Below, piece by piece: positions 35,710-44,339 of a stretch of DNA of 64,000 bases. Position numbers and translations under genes: made by a program. The notes under the pieces are model-generated. The model was given only the letters and a program-made list of their open reading frames with translations. It had not been told where the DNA came from and searched no databases. Source of the stretch: Pseudomonadota bacterium. Lineage in GTDB: Bacteria; Pseudomonadota; Gammaproteobacteria; Ga0077536. The stretch is from contig JADJYF010000005.1 in assembly GCA_016719885.1 (NCBI GenBank), positions 310,001 through 374,000 of the forward strand, given 5' to 3'. Position 1 is the stretch's first letter. Each line of letters opens with the position of its first letter.

Positions 35710-36399
35710 CTATTCGCCGCGCCGGAAGATGCGCTTGTAGGTCAGCGTACGGGCCAGGTCGCTGCGCCGGTAGCGCGTTTCGATATGCAGCTCGTTGGCG
35801 CTGTCGTCGAGCGAGATCTTTTCCAGCAGGCGGTCGCCGCCCTTGATGTCGGTATCGACGATCAAGACCTGCCCTTCGAAGTAGCCGAAGGTACGGCCAA
35901 GATCATCGTGCGCGAACTCGGTGCCCTTGGCCGAGTAGGAGTTGCCTTCCGGGTTGATGGCGAACAGGCGCTTGAACTTCTTGTCGTACAGGATGGCGCA
36001 CATGCGCGCCTGGTAAATCTTGAGGGTCTTGGCTTCCATGACCGTTTCAAGGTCGCCGGGCAGCGACCAGTCCACGTCGATGGTGTCCTCGGCGCGAAGC
36101 TGGTTGGAGTTGTGTAGCTGCTGGTAATACTTGTTGCTGCTTTGCCCCTTGTCGCCGGCGGCGCTGAACTGCTGCTTCTTGTGACGCTTGCGCAGCTTCA
36201 TCAACTGCTCCTTGGTCACCCGCACGGCATCCTGGTAGGACTCCGAGCGCTCTTCGTCGAGTACCCAGTTGCCATTCATCTGCTCGGTGTCGGCGCGGCT
36301 CGCGCACGGCAGCCCGGCGCCGAGCAGCAACAGGAGACCGCACAGGCCGAGGACGACCGGGCGGCGTGACGACAGCATGGGGCGGGCGGGCTCGATCAT
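35710..36399 (-). CDS. exported protein of unknown function
   Basis: The product is about 229 residues with a signal peptide (VVLGLCGLLLLLGAGLPCA) and a beta-rich periplasmic domain (MNGNWVLDEERSESY, LQIETRYRRSDL-like ending ELHIETRYRRSD). It includes a basic segment KLRKRHKKQQF. The start is uncertain: ATGs at 36414, 36399 and 36378 are all in frame. No family could be named. Its stop is just before the next small secreted protein gene. Confidence 0.65.
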   Translation of the reverse strand: MIEPARPMLSSRRPVVLGLCGLLLLLGAGLPCASRADTEQMNGNWVLDEERSESYQDAVRVTKEQLMKLRKRHKKQQFSAAGDKGQSSNKYYQQLHNSNQLRAEDTIDVDWSLPGDLETVMEAKTLKIYQARMCAILYDKKFKRLFAINPEGNSYSAKGTEFAHDDLGRTFGYFEGQVLIVDTDIKGGDRLLEKISLDDSANELHIETRYRRSDLARTLTYKRIFRRGE

Positions 36400-36463
36400 G
36401 GCTCTCGAAGGCATTCGTTGAAGGCGGCGAAAGTTTAGCACCGAAGCGCGCGCCGTCGGCCGC

Positions 36464-37438
36464 TCATGCGTAGCGGTCGGTATGCGCGATAAGGGCGGCG
36501 CGGATGCCGTCCTCGCTCATGGAGTGGCCGGCGTCCGGCACCACCACCAGCTCGGCGGTAGGCCAGGCGCGATGCAGATCCCAGGCCGAACGCATCGGGC
36601 ACACCACGTCGTAGCGGCCCTGCACGATCACGCCGGGGATGTCGCGCAGGCGCCGCGCGTTGCGCAGCAGCTGGTCATCGTGTTCGAAGAAGCCGCGGTT
36701 GATGAAGTAATGGGCTTCGATGCGCGCGAAGGCCTCGGCGAAGCGTCCGCCGGAGAATTTGCGGATCAGCGCGGGATCGGTCACGAGCTTGCTGGTGCTC
36801 GCTTCCCACACCGACCAGGCGCGCGCGGCGCGCCGCCGCCGCTCGCGGTCGCGGCTGGTCAGGCGCTTGTAATAGGCCGCCAGCAGGTCGCCCCGTTCAC
36901 GCTTGGGAATCGCCGCGACATAGGCCTCGAAAGCGTCGGGAAACAGCTGGCTGGCGCCGTCCTGGTAGAACCACGCGATCTCCGATGCGCGCAGCAGGAA
37001 GATGCCGCGCAACACCAGCGCGCGCACCCGCTTGGGGAAGCTCTCGGCATAGGCCAGCGCCAGCGTGCTGCCCCAGCTGCCGCCGAACACCAGCCACTGC
37101 GCTATGCCGAGGTGTTCGCGCAGGCGTTCGATGTCGGCGACCAGGTCCCAGGTGGTGTTCTCGCGCAGTTCGGCATGCGGACGGCTGCGCCCGCAGCCGC
37201 GCTGGTCGAACAGCACGATGCGCCACTTGCGCGGATCGAAATAGCGCCGCTGCATGGCATCGCAGCCGCCGCCCGGTCCGCCGTGCAGGAACACCAGCGG
37301 GCGGCCGCGCGGGTTGCCGCATTCTTCGAAATAGATAGTGTGCAGGTCCGAGACCTTGAGCAAGCCCTTGCGATAGGGCTCGATGGCGGGAAAGAGCGCG
37401 GTCGGTACGCGCCGTCGGCGCGCGGGCTGGGTGGCCAT
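36464..37438 (-). CDS. pip: proline iminopeptidase (alpha/beta hydrolase, S33)
   Basis: The 324-residue product matches bacterial prolyl aminopeptidases throughout: HTIYFEECGNPRGRPLVFLHGGPGGG (oxyanion motif HGGPGGG), DQRGCGRSRPHAE, nucleophile elbow FGGSWGSTLALAYA, and GRYDVVCPMRSAWDLHRAWP before the His in PDAGHS. It releases N-terminal proline from peptides. The ATG at 37438 gives the family's usual N-terminus. Confidence 0.93.
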   Translation of the reverse strand: MATQPARRRRVPTALFPAIEPYRKGLLKVSDLHTIYFEECGNPRGRPLVFLHGGPGGGCDAMQRRYFDPRKWRIVLFDQRGCGRSRPHAELRENTTWDLVADIERLREHLGIAQWLVFGGSWGSTLALAYAESFPKRVRALVLRGIFLLRASEIAWFYQDGASQLFPDAFEAYVAAIPKRERGDLLAAYYKRLTSRDRERRRRAARAWSVWEASTSKLVTDPALIRKFSGGRFAEAFARIEAHYFINRGFFEHDDQLLRNARRLRDIPGVIVQGRYDVVCPMRSAWDLHRAWPTAELVVVPDAGHSMSEDGIRAALIAHTDRYA

Positions 37439-37603
37439 GCTGTGGGTCCGCAATGTGAGGCGTGGCGATGATGCGCCGCGGCCGCGTCACGGTCCAGTCA
37501 CCGCCATCGGCCCACGCGCGGCCGTGACGCGGGGTGATAGTATCCGCCGCGCCTGCCGCGCCCGAAGCGCGGCGCCATCACCGCAGTTTGATCAGGAGGG
37601 GAG

Positions 37604-39454
37604 ATGATTTTTTCGCGTACGAAGGTTTGGCCGTTGCTGGGCTTGCTCGGCACGTTGGCGGCGCAGGCCGAAGAGGCCGCCGTGCAGCCGCAGCCCGATA
37701 CCAACTGGACCAGCTACAACGAGAACGTCAACGGCCAGCGTTTCGTCAATCTCAACCAGATCACGCCGGCCAATGCCGCGCAGATCGGCGAAGTGTGCCG
37801 GCTCAAGGTCGATGAGACCGGCGCCTTCCATACTGGCATCCTGGAGCTGGACGGCCTGCTGTATTTCACCACCGCCAGCGATACGCTGGCGGTCGACGCC
37901 ACCAACTGCCGCGTGCGCTGGCGTCATCATTACGAAGCCGAGGACCCGAGCGGCACGCCGCTCAAGGTCAACCGCGGCCTCGCCCACGCCAACGGCGTGT
38001 TGTACCGCGGCACGCTCGATTCGCGCCTGCTCGCCATCGACATGGCGAGCGGCAAGACCCTGTGGCAATACCAGGTCGGTGAACCCCAGCAGGGCGAATT
38101 CTTCAGCTCCGCGCCGCAGATCTACCAGGGCCTCGTGATCATCGGCGCGGCCGGCGGTGACTGGGGCACGCGCGGCCGCATCATGGCCTTCGACGCCAAG
38201 AGCGGTCGCGAGGTGTGGCGCTTCTACACCATTCCGCGCGGCGACGAGCCGGGCGCCGACTCCTGGCACGACCAGCAGAGCGCGCAGACCGGCGGCGGCG
38301 GTTCCTGGAGCACCTACACGCTCGACCACGCCTCGGGTGAAGTGTTCGTGCCGGTCGGCAACCCGACGCCCGATCTGCTGCCGCACCTGCGGCCTGGCGA
38401 CAATCTCTACACCGACAGCATGGTGGTGCTCGACGCCGCCACCGGCAAATTGAAGTGGTATCACCAGCTGTTGTCGAACGACGGCCAGGATCTCGATCTC
38501 GGCGCCGCCCCGATGCTGTACTACAACAGCAAGGGCGAACGCATGGTCGCGCTCGGTTCCAAGGACGGCTACGTGTACGGCGTCAACCGCGAAAACCAGC
38601 AGCGCGTGTTCAAGACCCCGGTCACCACCATCAAGAACGCTGGCGTGCGCGCCAATTCGACCGGCGTCGAGATCTGTCCCGGGCCGCTGGGCGGCGTGGA
38701 ATGGAATGGCCCGGCTTTTGATCGCCCCAACAAGGCCATCGTGGTCGGCGCCGTCGACTGGTGCGCGATCGAAACTGCCGAGGAAGGCTTCAAGTTCAAG
38801 CCCGGCCAGTTCAACCTCGGCGGCACCTTCAAGTTTTCCGACGTCGCGCGCGGCTGGATCACTTCGCTCGACGCCGACATCGGCGCGGTGCGCTGGAAGT
38901 TCGAAACGCCGGGGCCGATGGTGTCGGGCATCGTGCCGACCGCCGGCGGCGTGATCTTCGCGGGGGACATGAAGGGCAATTTCTTCGCCCTCAATGCCGC
39001 CGACGGCAAGGAGCTTTACCGTGCCCAGGCCGGCGGCGCGATGGCCGGCGGTGTCATCAGCTACAACCGTAAAGGGCGCCAGTACGTGGCGGCGGTGGCC
39101 GGCAACGTGTCGCGCCTGACCTTCGGCGTGACCGGCAGCCCGACGCTCCTGATCTACGCCCTCGGTGGCAATGGCAAGGGCGGCGCGGCGCCGGTGGCGT
39201 CCGCGGTGGCGGCGCCATCGCTGGCCACCGCCAGCGGCGCGGAGATCTACGGCAAGATCTGCGCGAACTGCCACGGCGGCAACGGCGAAGGCGTGAACGG
39301 GCCGGCCTTGAAGGGGCTCGCCACGCGCATGGACGAGGCCAAGACCATCGAATGGATCAAGAACCCGTCGGCCAAGATGCCCAAGCTATATCCCGAGCCC
39401 CTGGGCGAGCAGGCGGTCAAGAGCGTCGCCACCTATGTGCGAGGGCTGAAATAG
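37604..39454 (+). CDS. PQQ-type quinoprotein dehydrogenase with fused cytochrome c domain
   Basis: The 616-residue product has a signal peptide (VWPLLGLLGTLAAQA), an eight-bladed beta-propeller of quinoprotein type (blade motifs DAATGKLKWYHQLL, DAKSGREVWRFYTIP, AADGKELYRAQAGG), and a C-terminal c-haem domain with CANCH (Cys553, Cys556, His557). It would oxidise an alcohol or similar compound in the periplasm and pass electrons to its own haem. I do not see the calcium-loop motifs of methanol dehydrogenases clearly, so the substrate is unknown. Confidence 0.88.
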   Translation: MIFSRTKVWPLLGLLGTLAAQAEEAAVQPQPDTNWTSYNENVNGQRFVNLNQITPANAAQIGEVCRLKVDETGAFHTGILELDGLLYFTTASDTLAVDATNCRVRWRHHYEAEDPSGTPLKVNRGLAHANGVLYRGTLDSRLLAIDMASGKTLWQYQVGEPQQGEFFSSAPQIYQGLVIIGAAGGDWGTRGRIMAFDAKSGREVWRFYTIPRGDEPGADSWHDQQSAQTGGGGSWSTYTLDHASGEVFVPVGNPTPDLLPHLRPGDNLYTDSMVVLDAATGKLKWYHQLLSNDGQDLDLGAAPMLYYNSKGERMVALGSKDGYVYGVNRENQQRVFKTPVTTIKNAGVRANSTGVEICPGPLGGVEWNGPAFDRPNKAIVVGAVDWCAIETAEEGFKFKPGQFNLGGTFKFSDVARGWITSLDADIGAVRWKFETPGPMVSGIVPTAGGVIFAGDMKGNFFALNAADGKELYRAQAGGAMAGGVISYNRKGRQYVAAVAGNVSRLTFGVTGSPTLLIYALGGNGKGGAAPVASAVAAPSLATASGAEIYGKICANCHGGNGEGVNGPALKGLATRMDEAKTIEWIKNPSAKMPKLYPEPLGEQAVKSVATYVRGLK

Positions 39455-39562
39455 TCCGCGCGCCGCTGGCCGATGGTGGATCGGCTGGCGGCGCTGCCCA
39501 CCCGAAAGGGGGGCCTCGAAAGTAGGGAGGGAAAGAAAAATCCGGGGGCCGCAAAAAATTCC

Positions 39563-39576
39563 TTGATGTAGATCAA
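39563..39576 (+). promoter_or_regulatory. FNR/ANR-type box TTGAT-N4-ATCAA
   Basis: TTGAT GTAG ATCAA is a perfect match to the FNR/ANR palindrome. It lies between the quinoprotein dehydrogenase (stop 39454) and the LLM flavoprotein gene (start 39628), about 52 nt from that ATG, a plausible site for activation or repression of the LLM gene under low oxygen. Function is inference. Confidence 0.6.
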
Positions 39577-39627
39577 GTGGGCGGCTCTTGGCGCCAATCA
39601 GCATCCCCCTTCCAGAGGGGGGCCCAG

Positions 39628-40734
39628 ATGAAACTCGGCATGCTGCATTTTTTCGAGAATCCGGCCGGCAAGTCGGAACTCGACATCATCCACGAGCAGA
39701 CCGAACTCATGCTGGCCGCCGAGGACCTGGGCTTCGATTCGGTGTGGCCGGCCGAGCATCACTTCTCCGAATACGGCTGGTGCGCCTCACCGCAATTGTC
39801 GCTGGCGGCGATTGCCACGCGTACCTCGCGCATCCGTCTCGGCACCGGCATCCTGGTGCTGCCGTTTCACAATCCGATCCGCGTGGCCGAGGACCTGGCG
39901 TTTCTCGACCTCTTGTCCCACGGTCGCGTGGAGTTCGGCGTCGGGCGCGGTTACCAACCGCTCGAGTACCAGGGCTTCAATCTCGATCAGACCCAGTCGC
40001 GGGACATGTTCGACGAAGCCCTGCGCCTCATCGTCGAGTGCTGGAGCCGCGAGCGCGTGACGTTCAAGGGCAAGTACTGGCAGGTCGACGATGTCGAGGT
40101 CAGGCCCAAGCCGCTGCAGCGTCCGCATCCGCCCATACACATGGCCTGCATCTCGCCGGACACCTTCGAACTCGCCGGGCGCAACGGCCATCACCTGTTG
40201 ATGGGTTTCGCCTTCGGCCTGACCTACAACGGGGCGCGCAAAGGCATGGACGCCTGGCGCGCCGGGCGCCGCGCGGCCGGGCTCGACCCGCGCGGCGGGC
40301 GCAAGACCTGTCTCATGATGGTCTACCCGGGCCGCAGCATGGAGGCCGCGCGCCGGGAATTTCGCGAGCCGGTGAACTGGTATTACCGCACCATCGCGCG
40401 CTACGTCGCCCCCGAGCAGGGCTATGTGAAGTCCTACGAGTATTACGCCCGCTCGCGCGAATTCGTGCGCAGGCTCGAGTTCGACGACATCGTCGACACA
40501 CCCGCGGTGGTGTGCGGCGACGTCGAGCACTGCGTCGAGAAACTCAGCCGCGCCGCCACCGAATTCGGCTTCGACGAACTGTTGTGCTGGACCCGCATCG
40601 GCGGCCTGTCGCCGGCCAAGGTGCGCCAGGCGATGGAACTGTTGAGCGGCGAAGTGTTGCCGCGGGTGCGCAAGGAGGTGGCGGCGCACGACGTGAACCT
40701 GAGGCAGGACGCTGTGGGTCAGACTTCAGTCTGA
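39628..40734 (+). CDS. LLM-class flavin-dependent oxidoreductase
   Basis: The 368-residue product is luciferase-like: MKLGMLHFFENPAGKSE, GFDSVWPAEHHFSEYG, IRLGTGILVLPFHNPIRVAE and GRVEFGVGRGYQPLEYQGF. GAGGGGGG lies 5 nt before the ATG. The last residues (AVGQTSV) and the TGA stop lie in a family B REP palindrome, so the original C-terminus was replaced or extended. A perfect FNR/ANR-type box lies upstream. Confidence 0.9.
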   Translation: MKLGMLHFFENPAGKSELDIIHEQTELMLAAEDLGFDSVWPAEHHFSEYGWCASPQLSLAAIATRTSRIRLGTGILVLPFHNPIRVAEDLAFLDLLSHGRVEFGVGRGYQPLEYQGFNLDQTQSRDMFDEALRLIVECWSRERVTFKGKYWQVDDVEVRPKPLQRPHPPIHMACISPDTFELAGRNGHHLLMGFAFGLTYNGARKGMDAWRAGRRAAGLDPRGGRKTCLMMVYPGRSMEAARREFREPVNWYYRTIARYVAPEQGYVKSYEYYARSREFVRRLEFDDIVDTPAVVCGDVEHCVEKLSRAATEFGFDELLCWTRIGGLSPAKVRQAMELLSGEVLPRVRKEVAAHDVNLRQDAVGQTSV

Positions 40735-40795
40735 CATTCAGCGGCGTGATGGGACGGCCGCCGAGCGTCATCCGTCAGACTGAAGTCTGACCCAC
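40714..40795. repeat. REP family B inverted pair, A:T variant
   Basis: The units are 40714-40735 (+) and 40774-40795 (-), each GTGG plus GTCAGACT-TC-AGTCTGAC. Compared with the other family B units, one stem base pair is changed from G:C to A:T on both sides. This compensatory change shows that the hairpin, not only the sequence, is kept. Confidence 0.85.
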
Positions 40796-40805
40796 AAGGC
40801 ATTGC

Positions 40806-40827
40806 GTCTGCCCGGCACGGGGCAGAC
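40806..40827. terminator. hairpin between LLM and VOC genes
   Basis: GTCTGCCC and GGGCAGAC form an 8-bp stem around a 6-nt loop, just after the REP pair and 30 nt before the VOC gene. There is no U-tract, so it may be an attenuator or a transcript-end stabiliser. Confidence 0.35.
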
Positions 40828-40857
40828 CTCGGCGCCGTCATCCGTTACATTGCCGCC

Positions 40858-41235
40858 ATGAGTGAACACTCCGCCCGCGTCGAGAGCATCAGCGCCGTGA
40901 CCGTCTTCACGCGCGACATGGCGCGCGCCGTGGCGTTCTACGAAGCGCTCGGCATGTTGCCCTGCCATGGCGGCGCGGCGTCGGGCTTCACGAGTTTTCG
41001 CGCCGGCAGCGGCTACCTGAACGTGGCCGTCGGGCAGCCGCCCGAGCGTCCGTGGGGGCGCGCCATCCTGTACGTGTCCGACGTCGACGCCATGTACGCA
41101 CGGGTGCGGGCCGCCGGCTATGCCACCGTCACCACGCCTGCCGACGCCCCGTGGGGCGAGCGCTATTTTCATGTACACGACCCGGACGGCAACGAGCTGT
41201 CCTTCGCCCGACCACTGACCGCGAGATCAAACTGA
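40858..41235 (+). CDS. glyoxalase/bleomycin-resistance (VOC) family protein
   Basis: The 125-residue product is a single VOC module: ISAVTVFTRDMARAVAFYEA at the start and RYFHVHDPDGNELSFARPL at the end, with the last metal-ligand Glu in GNELSF. The first-strand ligand His is replaced in VTVFT, so a metal may be absent. The stop TGA overlaps the ATG of the next gene by 1 nt (TGATG), giving tight coupling to the phosphatase-like gene. Confidence 0.88.
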   Translation: MSEHSARVESISAVTVFTRDMARAVAFYEALGMLPCHGGAASGFTSFRAGSGYLNVAVGQPPERPWGRAILYVSDVDAMYARVRAAGYATVTTPADAPWGERYFHVHDPDGNELSFARPLTARSN

Positions 41236-41783
41236 TGAAAAGATGCCTGGCCGTGCTCGGTCTCATGCTGCTCACGTGCCTCGCGCGCGCCGCCGATGCG
41301 CCGACCGTCGGCCTGCTCGAACTCTACAACTACTACGAGTATTCACCGGCGCTGCTGTCCGCCGGGCAGCCGACCCGCGAACAGTTTCCCGCCATCGCCA
41401 AGGCCGGCGTCGAAGCCGTGATCAATCTCGCGCCGGTCACCGATCCCGGCGCGCTGGCGGACGAGGCCGAGGTGGTTGGCAAGCTCGGCATGGGGTATGT
41501 GCACATTCCCGTCGACTGGGACAAGCCGCCGCGCGCCGATGTCGAGAGTTTCCTGGCGGCCATGGAACGTTTCAAAGGCAAACGCATGCTGGTGCATTGT
41601 TACGCCGGTTCGCGCGCGTCGGCTTTCGTGTACATGTATCGTGTGCTCGAGCAGAAAGCCGATCGCGCCGCCGCGCGCGTGACGCTGGAGAAGATCTGGG
41701 CAAACAACCCCGGCTACGAATTGCCGGCGGTGCCGCAATGGCGGCAGTTGATTGATGAGGTGCTGGCGGCCCACTCGACTTGA
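41235..41783 (+). CDS. exported DUF442/BLH-like tyrosine-phosphatase-fold protein
   Basis: The 182-residue product has a signal peptide (CLAVLGLMLLTCLARAADA) and a phosphatase-fold domain: LLSAGQPTREQFPAIAKAGV and VINLAPVTDPGALADE. The active-site loop HCYAGSRAS is a CxxxxR motif of the DUF442/BLH type rather than the CxxxxxR of classical tyrosine phosphatases. Cys and Arg are both present, so catalysis is plausible. Export to the periplasm is unusual for this fold, and the substrate is unknown. Confidence 0.8.
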   Translation: MKRCLAVLGLMLLTCLARAADAPTVGLLELYNYYEYSPALLSAGQPTREQFPAIAKAGVEAVINLAPVTDPGALADEAEVVGKLGMGYVHIPVDWDKPPRADVESFLAAMERFKGKRMLVHCYAGSRASAFVYMYRVLEQKADRAAARVTLEKIWANNPGYELPAVPQWRQLIDEVLAAHST

Positions 41784-41825
41784 GTGTCGGCCCGCCCGAA
41801 CGCGTAACGATGTTGGAATAGTTGG

Positions 41826-42377
41826 ATGAGCAAATCTCTCAAAGAACAGCTGCTGGCCGCGGGCCTCGTCAAGCAGAAACAGGTGCACCAGGCGGACAAG
41901 GAAAAGCATAAGCAGGCCCGTCAGCAGCCCAAGCCCAAGGCGACCGTCAAGGGGCCCTTGACCGCCACGCAGCTCGAAGCGCGCAAGGCCCAGGACGAGA
42001 AGGCAGCGCGCGATCGTGAACTCAACCGCCAGCGCCAGGCCGATCGCGAACGCCGCGCCATCATCGTGCAGCTGGAACAGATCATCGACGGCGCCAAGCT
42101 CGACACCAAGGCCGGCGAGACGCCGTTCCGCTTCGTCATCAAGGGCAAGATCAAGAAGATCTACGTGACCGCCGAGCAGCACGCCGCGCTGGTCAAGGGC
42201 ACGCTGGCGGTGGTGCGTTTCCGTGAAGGCCTGGCGGTGGTGACGCGCGAAGTGGCGGAGCGGGTCGCCGAGCGCGACGCGCGCACGGTGCTGGTGTTGC
42301 GCGACGGCACCGAGCCCGACATCCAGGAAGATCCCGACTATGCCGATTACAAGGTGCCCGACGACCTGATGTGGTGA
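41826..42377 (+). CDS. DUF2058 (YaiL family) protein
   Basis: The 183-residue product matches DUF2058: MSKSLKEQLLAAGLVKQKQVHQADKE then a Lys/Gln/Arg-rich coiled coil and the C-terminal domain KGKIKKIYVTAEQHAALVKG. The family is confined largely to gamma- and betaproteobacteria. It is often labelled nucleoprotein or polynucleotide-associated, but its role is unproven. No clear Shine-Dalgarno. Confidence 0.88.
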   Translation: MSKSLKEQLLAAGLVKQKQVHQADKEKHKQARQQPKPKATVKGPLTATQLEARKAQDEKAARDRELNRQRQADRERRAIIVQLEQIIDGAKLDTKAGETPFRFVIKGKIKKIYVTAEQHAALVKGTLAVVRFREGLAVVTREVAERVAERDARTVLVLRDGTEPDIQEDPDYADYKVPDDLMW

Positions 42378-42389
42378 CGACGCGCCGGC

Positions 42390-43742
42390 TCACGGGCCGG
42401 CGCGCGGCAGCGTCACCGTGAACTCGGCGCCCGGCTCGCGGTTGGCCACGGATACCTTGCCGCCCATCACTTCGACCAGGCGTTTGACCAGCGCGAGACC
42501 GATGCCGGTGCCGGCGGTGGCGCGCGTCAAGGCGTTCTCGCCGCGATAAAACAGTCCGAAAATGCGCGACATCTGCTCGCCGGCGACGCCGGGGCCGAAG
42601 TCGCGCACGGCGAATTCGACATGGCTGCCGTCGCCGCCCTGCACGGCCAGTTGCAGCGGCTCGTCACCGCTGGTGAATTTCAGCGCGTTGTCGACCAGGT
42701 TCAGCATCACCTGCGTGAAACAATCGATGTCGACCCGCAAACGCGCGCTGGCGAGCTCGGCGGGACAGTCCAGCGTGTAGCGCCGGCCGGCATGCTGGAC
42801 CACCGATTCGAGCTTCGAGCGCAGCACGTCCAGCAGTTCCGCGGCCGTCACCTCGCGCATCTCGACCTTGAGTTCGTTGCGCGTCATGCGTGCCAGGTTC
42901 AGCACGTTGTTGATGAGGCGCGTGAGCCGTTCGGCCTCGTCGTGTATGAACTGGTAATACTCCTGGCGTTTGGCGTCCGGCGCCCAGCCCTCGCGCAACA
43001 TCTCGCCGTACATGCGTATCGAGGTCAGCGGTGTCTTGAGCTCGTGACTGACGGCGGCAATGAAGTCCTGCTGCTGGCGCGCCAGCGCGATCTGCCGCGT
43101 GCCGAGGCGCAGTGCCAGCCACAGGCCGCCGCCCAGCACCAGCGACAACAGCGCCGCCAGCCAGCCGATGACGCGTGCGCCCGGTCCGGCCGGTAGTTCG
43201 GTGACGCTGAATATCAATTCCAAATCGCTGAAGGGCGCTGGCAGCCGTGACTGGTAGAGCAAGGTGCCGCGCAGGTCGGGCGCGCTGCCATAGCCGCGCG
43301 CCGCGTCGCCGTCGTCACGCAGCAGCACGTCACCGTGGCGCGCCACCACCAGGCCGCTGCTGCGCGCCAGCTGGCCGAGGCGAAACGGCGTACCGACGAG
43401 TTCACGGAGAAACACCTCGCGGTCGATGACCAGGCCCTGCACGTAACGCCGCCCGTCGCGCCACACGTTACGGAACAGCACCAGTTCACCGCTGGCGAGC
43501 AGGCTGCTCTCGAAGCGCTCCACTTCGCTTTCGAAGGTGTGGATGGGCGCCGCGTCGTCGAGGCGCTGGCGCGCGCCGCCCTGCTTGCGCTTGTGCTCTT
43601 CGGCCAGCATCGGCAGCGCGCCCTGCTCCTTGCGCAGCGCGCGCGTGGCATCGGTGGCGGCGCGCTTGTCGGGCATGGCGGGCGCCGCTTCGGCCATGAC
43701 CGGCGCGCCCTGGAAATTCTGCTCGAGCTTGAGATCGGCCAC
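42390..43742 (-). CDS. sensor histidine kinase, C-terminal fragment (frameshifted gene)
   Basis: The 450 residues contain the end of a periplasmic sensor domain, a membrane helix (RVIGWLAALLSLVLGGGLWLAL), HisKA with SHELKTPLTSIRMYGEMLREG, and the ATPase domain (NLVDNALKF, DFGPGVAGEQMSRIFGLFYRGE, TGIGLALVKRLV). The missing N-terminus is the gene at 43845-44339. A 100-nt stretch between them keeps coding sense (DQVDAVASDTPRVGEQAAAP) in a third frame, so a +1 change near 43845 and a -1 change near 43745 break what should be one kinase. GTG at 43742 is only the first start after the break. Confidence 0.8.
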   Translation of the reverse strand: MADLKLEQNFQGAPVMAEAAPAMPDKRAATDATRALRKEQGALPMLAEEHKRKQGGARQRLDDAAPIHTFESEVERFESSLLASGELVLFRNVWRDGRRYVQGLVIDREVFLRELVGTPFRLGQLARSSGLVVARHGDVLLRDDGDAARGYGSAPDLRGTLLYQSRLPAPFSDLELIFSVTELPAGPGARVIGWLAALLSLVLGGGLWLALRLGTRQIALARQQQDFIAAVSHELKTPLTSIRMYGEMLREGWAPDAKRQEYYQFIHDEAERLTRLINNVLNLARMTRNELKVEMREVTAAELLDVLRSKLESVVQHAGRRYTLDCPAELASARLRVDIDCFTQVMLNLVDNALKFTSGDEPLQLAVQGGDGSHVEFAVRDFGPGVAGEQMSRIFGLFYRGENALTRATAGTGIGLALVKRLVEVMGGKVSVANREPGAEFTVTLPRAGP

Positions 43743-43844
43743 GACCGACCGAGGGCCTTGGCGGCGCTGTCGCGGCGCGCGGGTGTGGGCGCGGCCGCTT
43801 GCTCTCCGACGCGCGGCGTGTCGCTGGCCACGGCATCGACCTGG

Positions 43845-44339
43845 TCATTTCTTCAGTGCCGGCGCACCGCCCAGCAGGCGATTGCTGGCCAGGATCCCGT
43901 GCAGGCGTGTCGCCAGCGCGTCGCGCTCGCGTCGCTCCGTGTCCGTCAGTCCGCTCTGCAACTCGCTGCTGTCGGGCGGCGGCTGGAAGGGCAGGCTCAA
44001 CTGGCCCTGTTCATCCACCTGGAAATGCCCGATGAGGCCGGGCACGGCGTTGGCCGGCGGCAGGCTGGCGAGCGGCGAGCGCTGCAGCACGGTCGTGCTG
44101 AGCGGCGAGACCAGGTTGAAATAGCTGTACTCGGTGAACGGCCGCGCGTGCTCGACAGCCATGAAGTCATCGATGCGCTGCTCGACGCGCTTCGTGAATT
44201 CCTCGGCGAGTCCCTGGTGCTGGTGAAAGCTCTCCCACTGCAGGCGCTGATAGGCCTGGTGGATCAAGGCGGCGGTCGGTATGGCCAGCGCGACGAAGAA
44301 CAGCGCCAGCACCAGGCGCAGGCGAGCGAGATCGCTCAT
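43845..44339 (-). CDS. sensor histidine kinase, N-terminal fragment (frameshifted gene)
   Basis: The 164 residues include the first membrane helix (RLVLALFFVALAIPTAALI) and the start of the periplasmic sensor (LAEEFTKRVEQRIDDFMAV). The frame ends LLGGAPALKK then TGA. Dropping one A from the AAGAAA run at the end restores LKNDQVDAVAS, which continues toward the kinase core. The ATG at 44339 overlaps the response-regulator stop (ATGA), the normal coupling of an OmpR-type pair. Confidence 0.78.
   Translation of the reverse strand: MSDLARLRLVLALFFVALAIPTAALIHQAYQRLQWESFHQHQGLAEEFTKRVEQRIDDFMAVEHARPFTEYSYFNLVSPLSTTVLQRSPLASLPPANAVPGLIGHFQVDEQGQLSLPFQPPPDSSELQSGLTDTERRERDALATRLHGILASNRLLGGAPALKK

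Noticed and set aside
43486..43848. ATG-started frame across the kinase break as a separate gene
   Set aside because: It is Arg/Pro-rich and in neither coding frame of the kinase; the link segment in the other frame makes protein-like sense.
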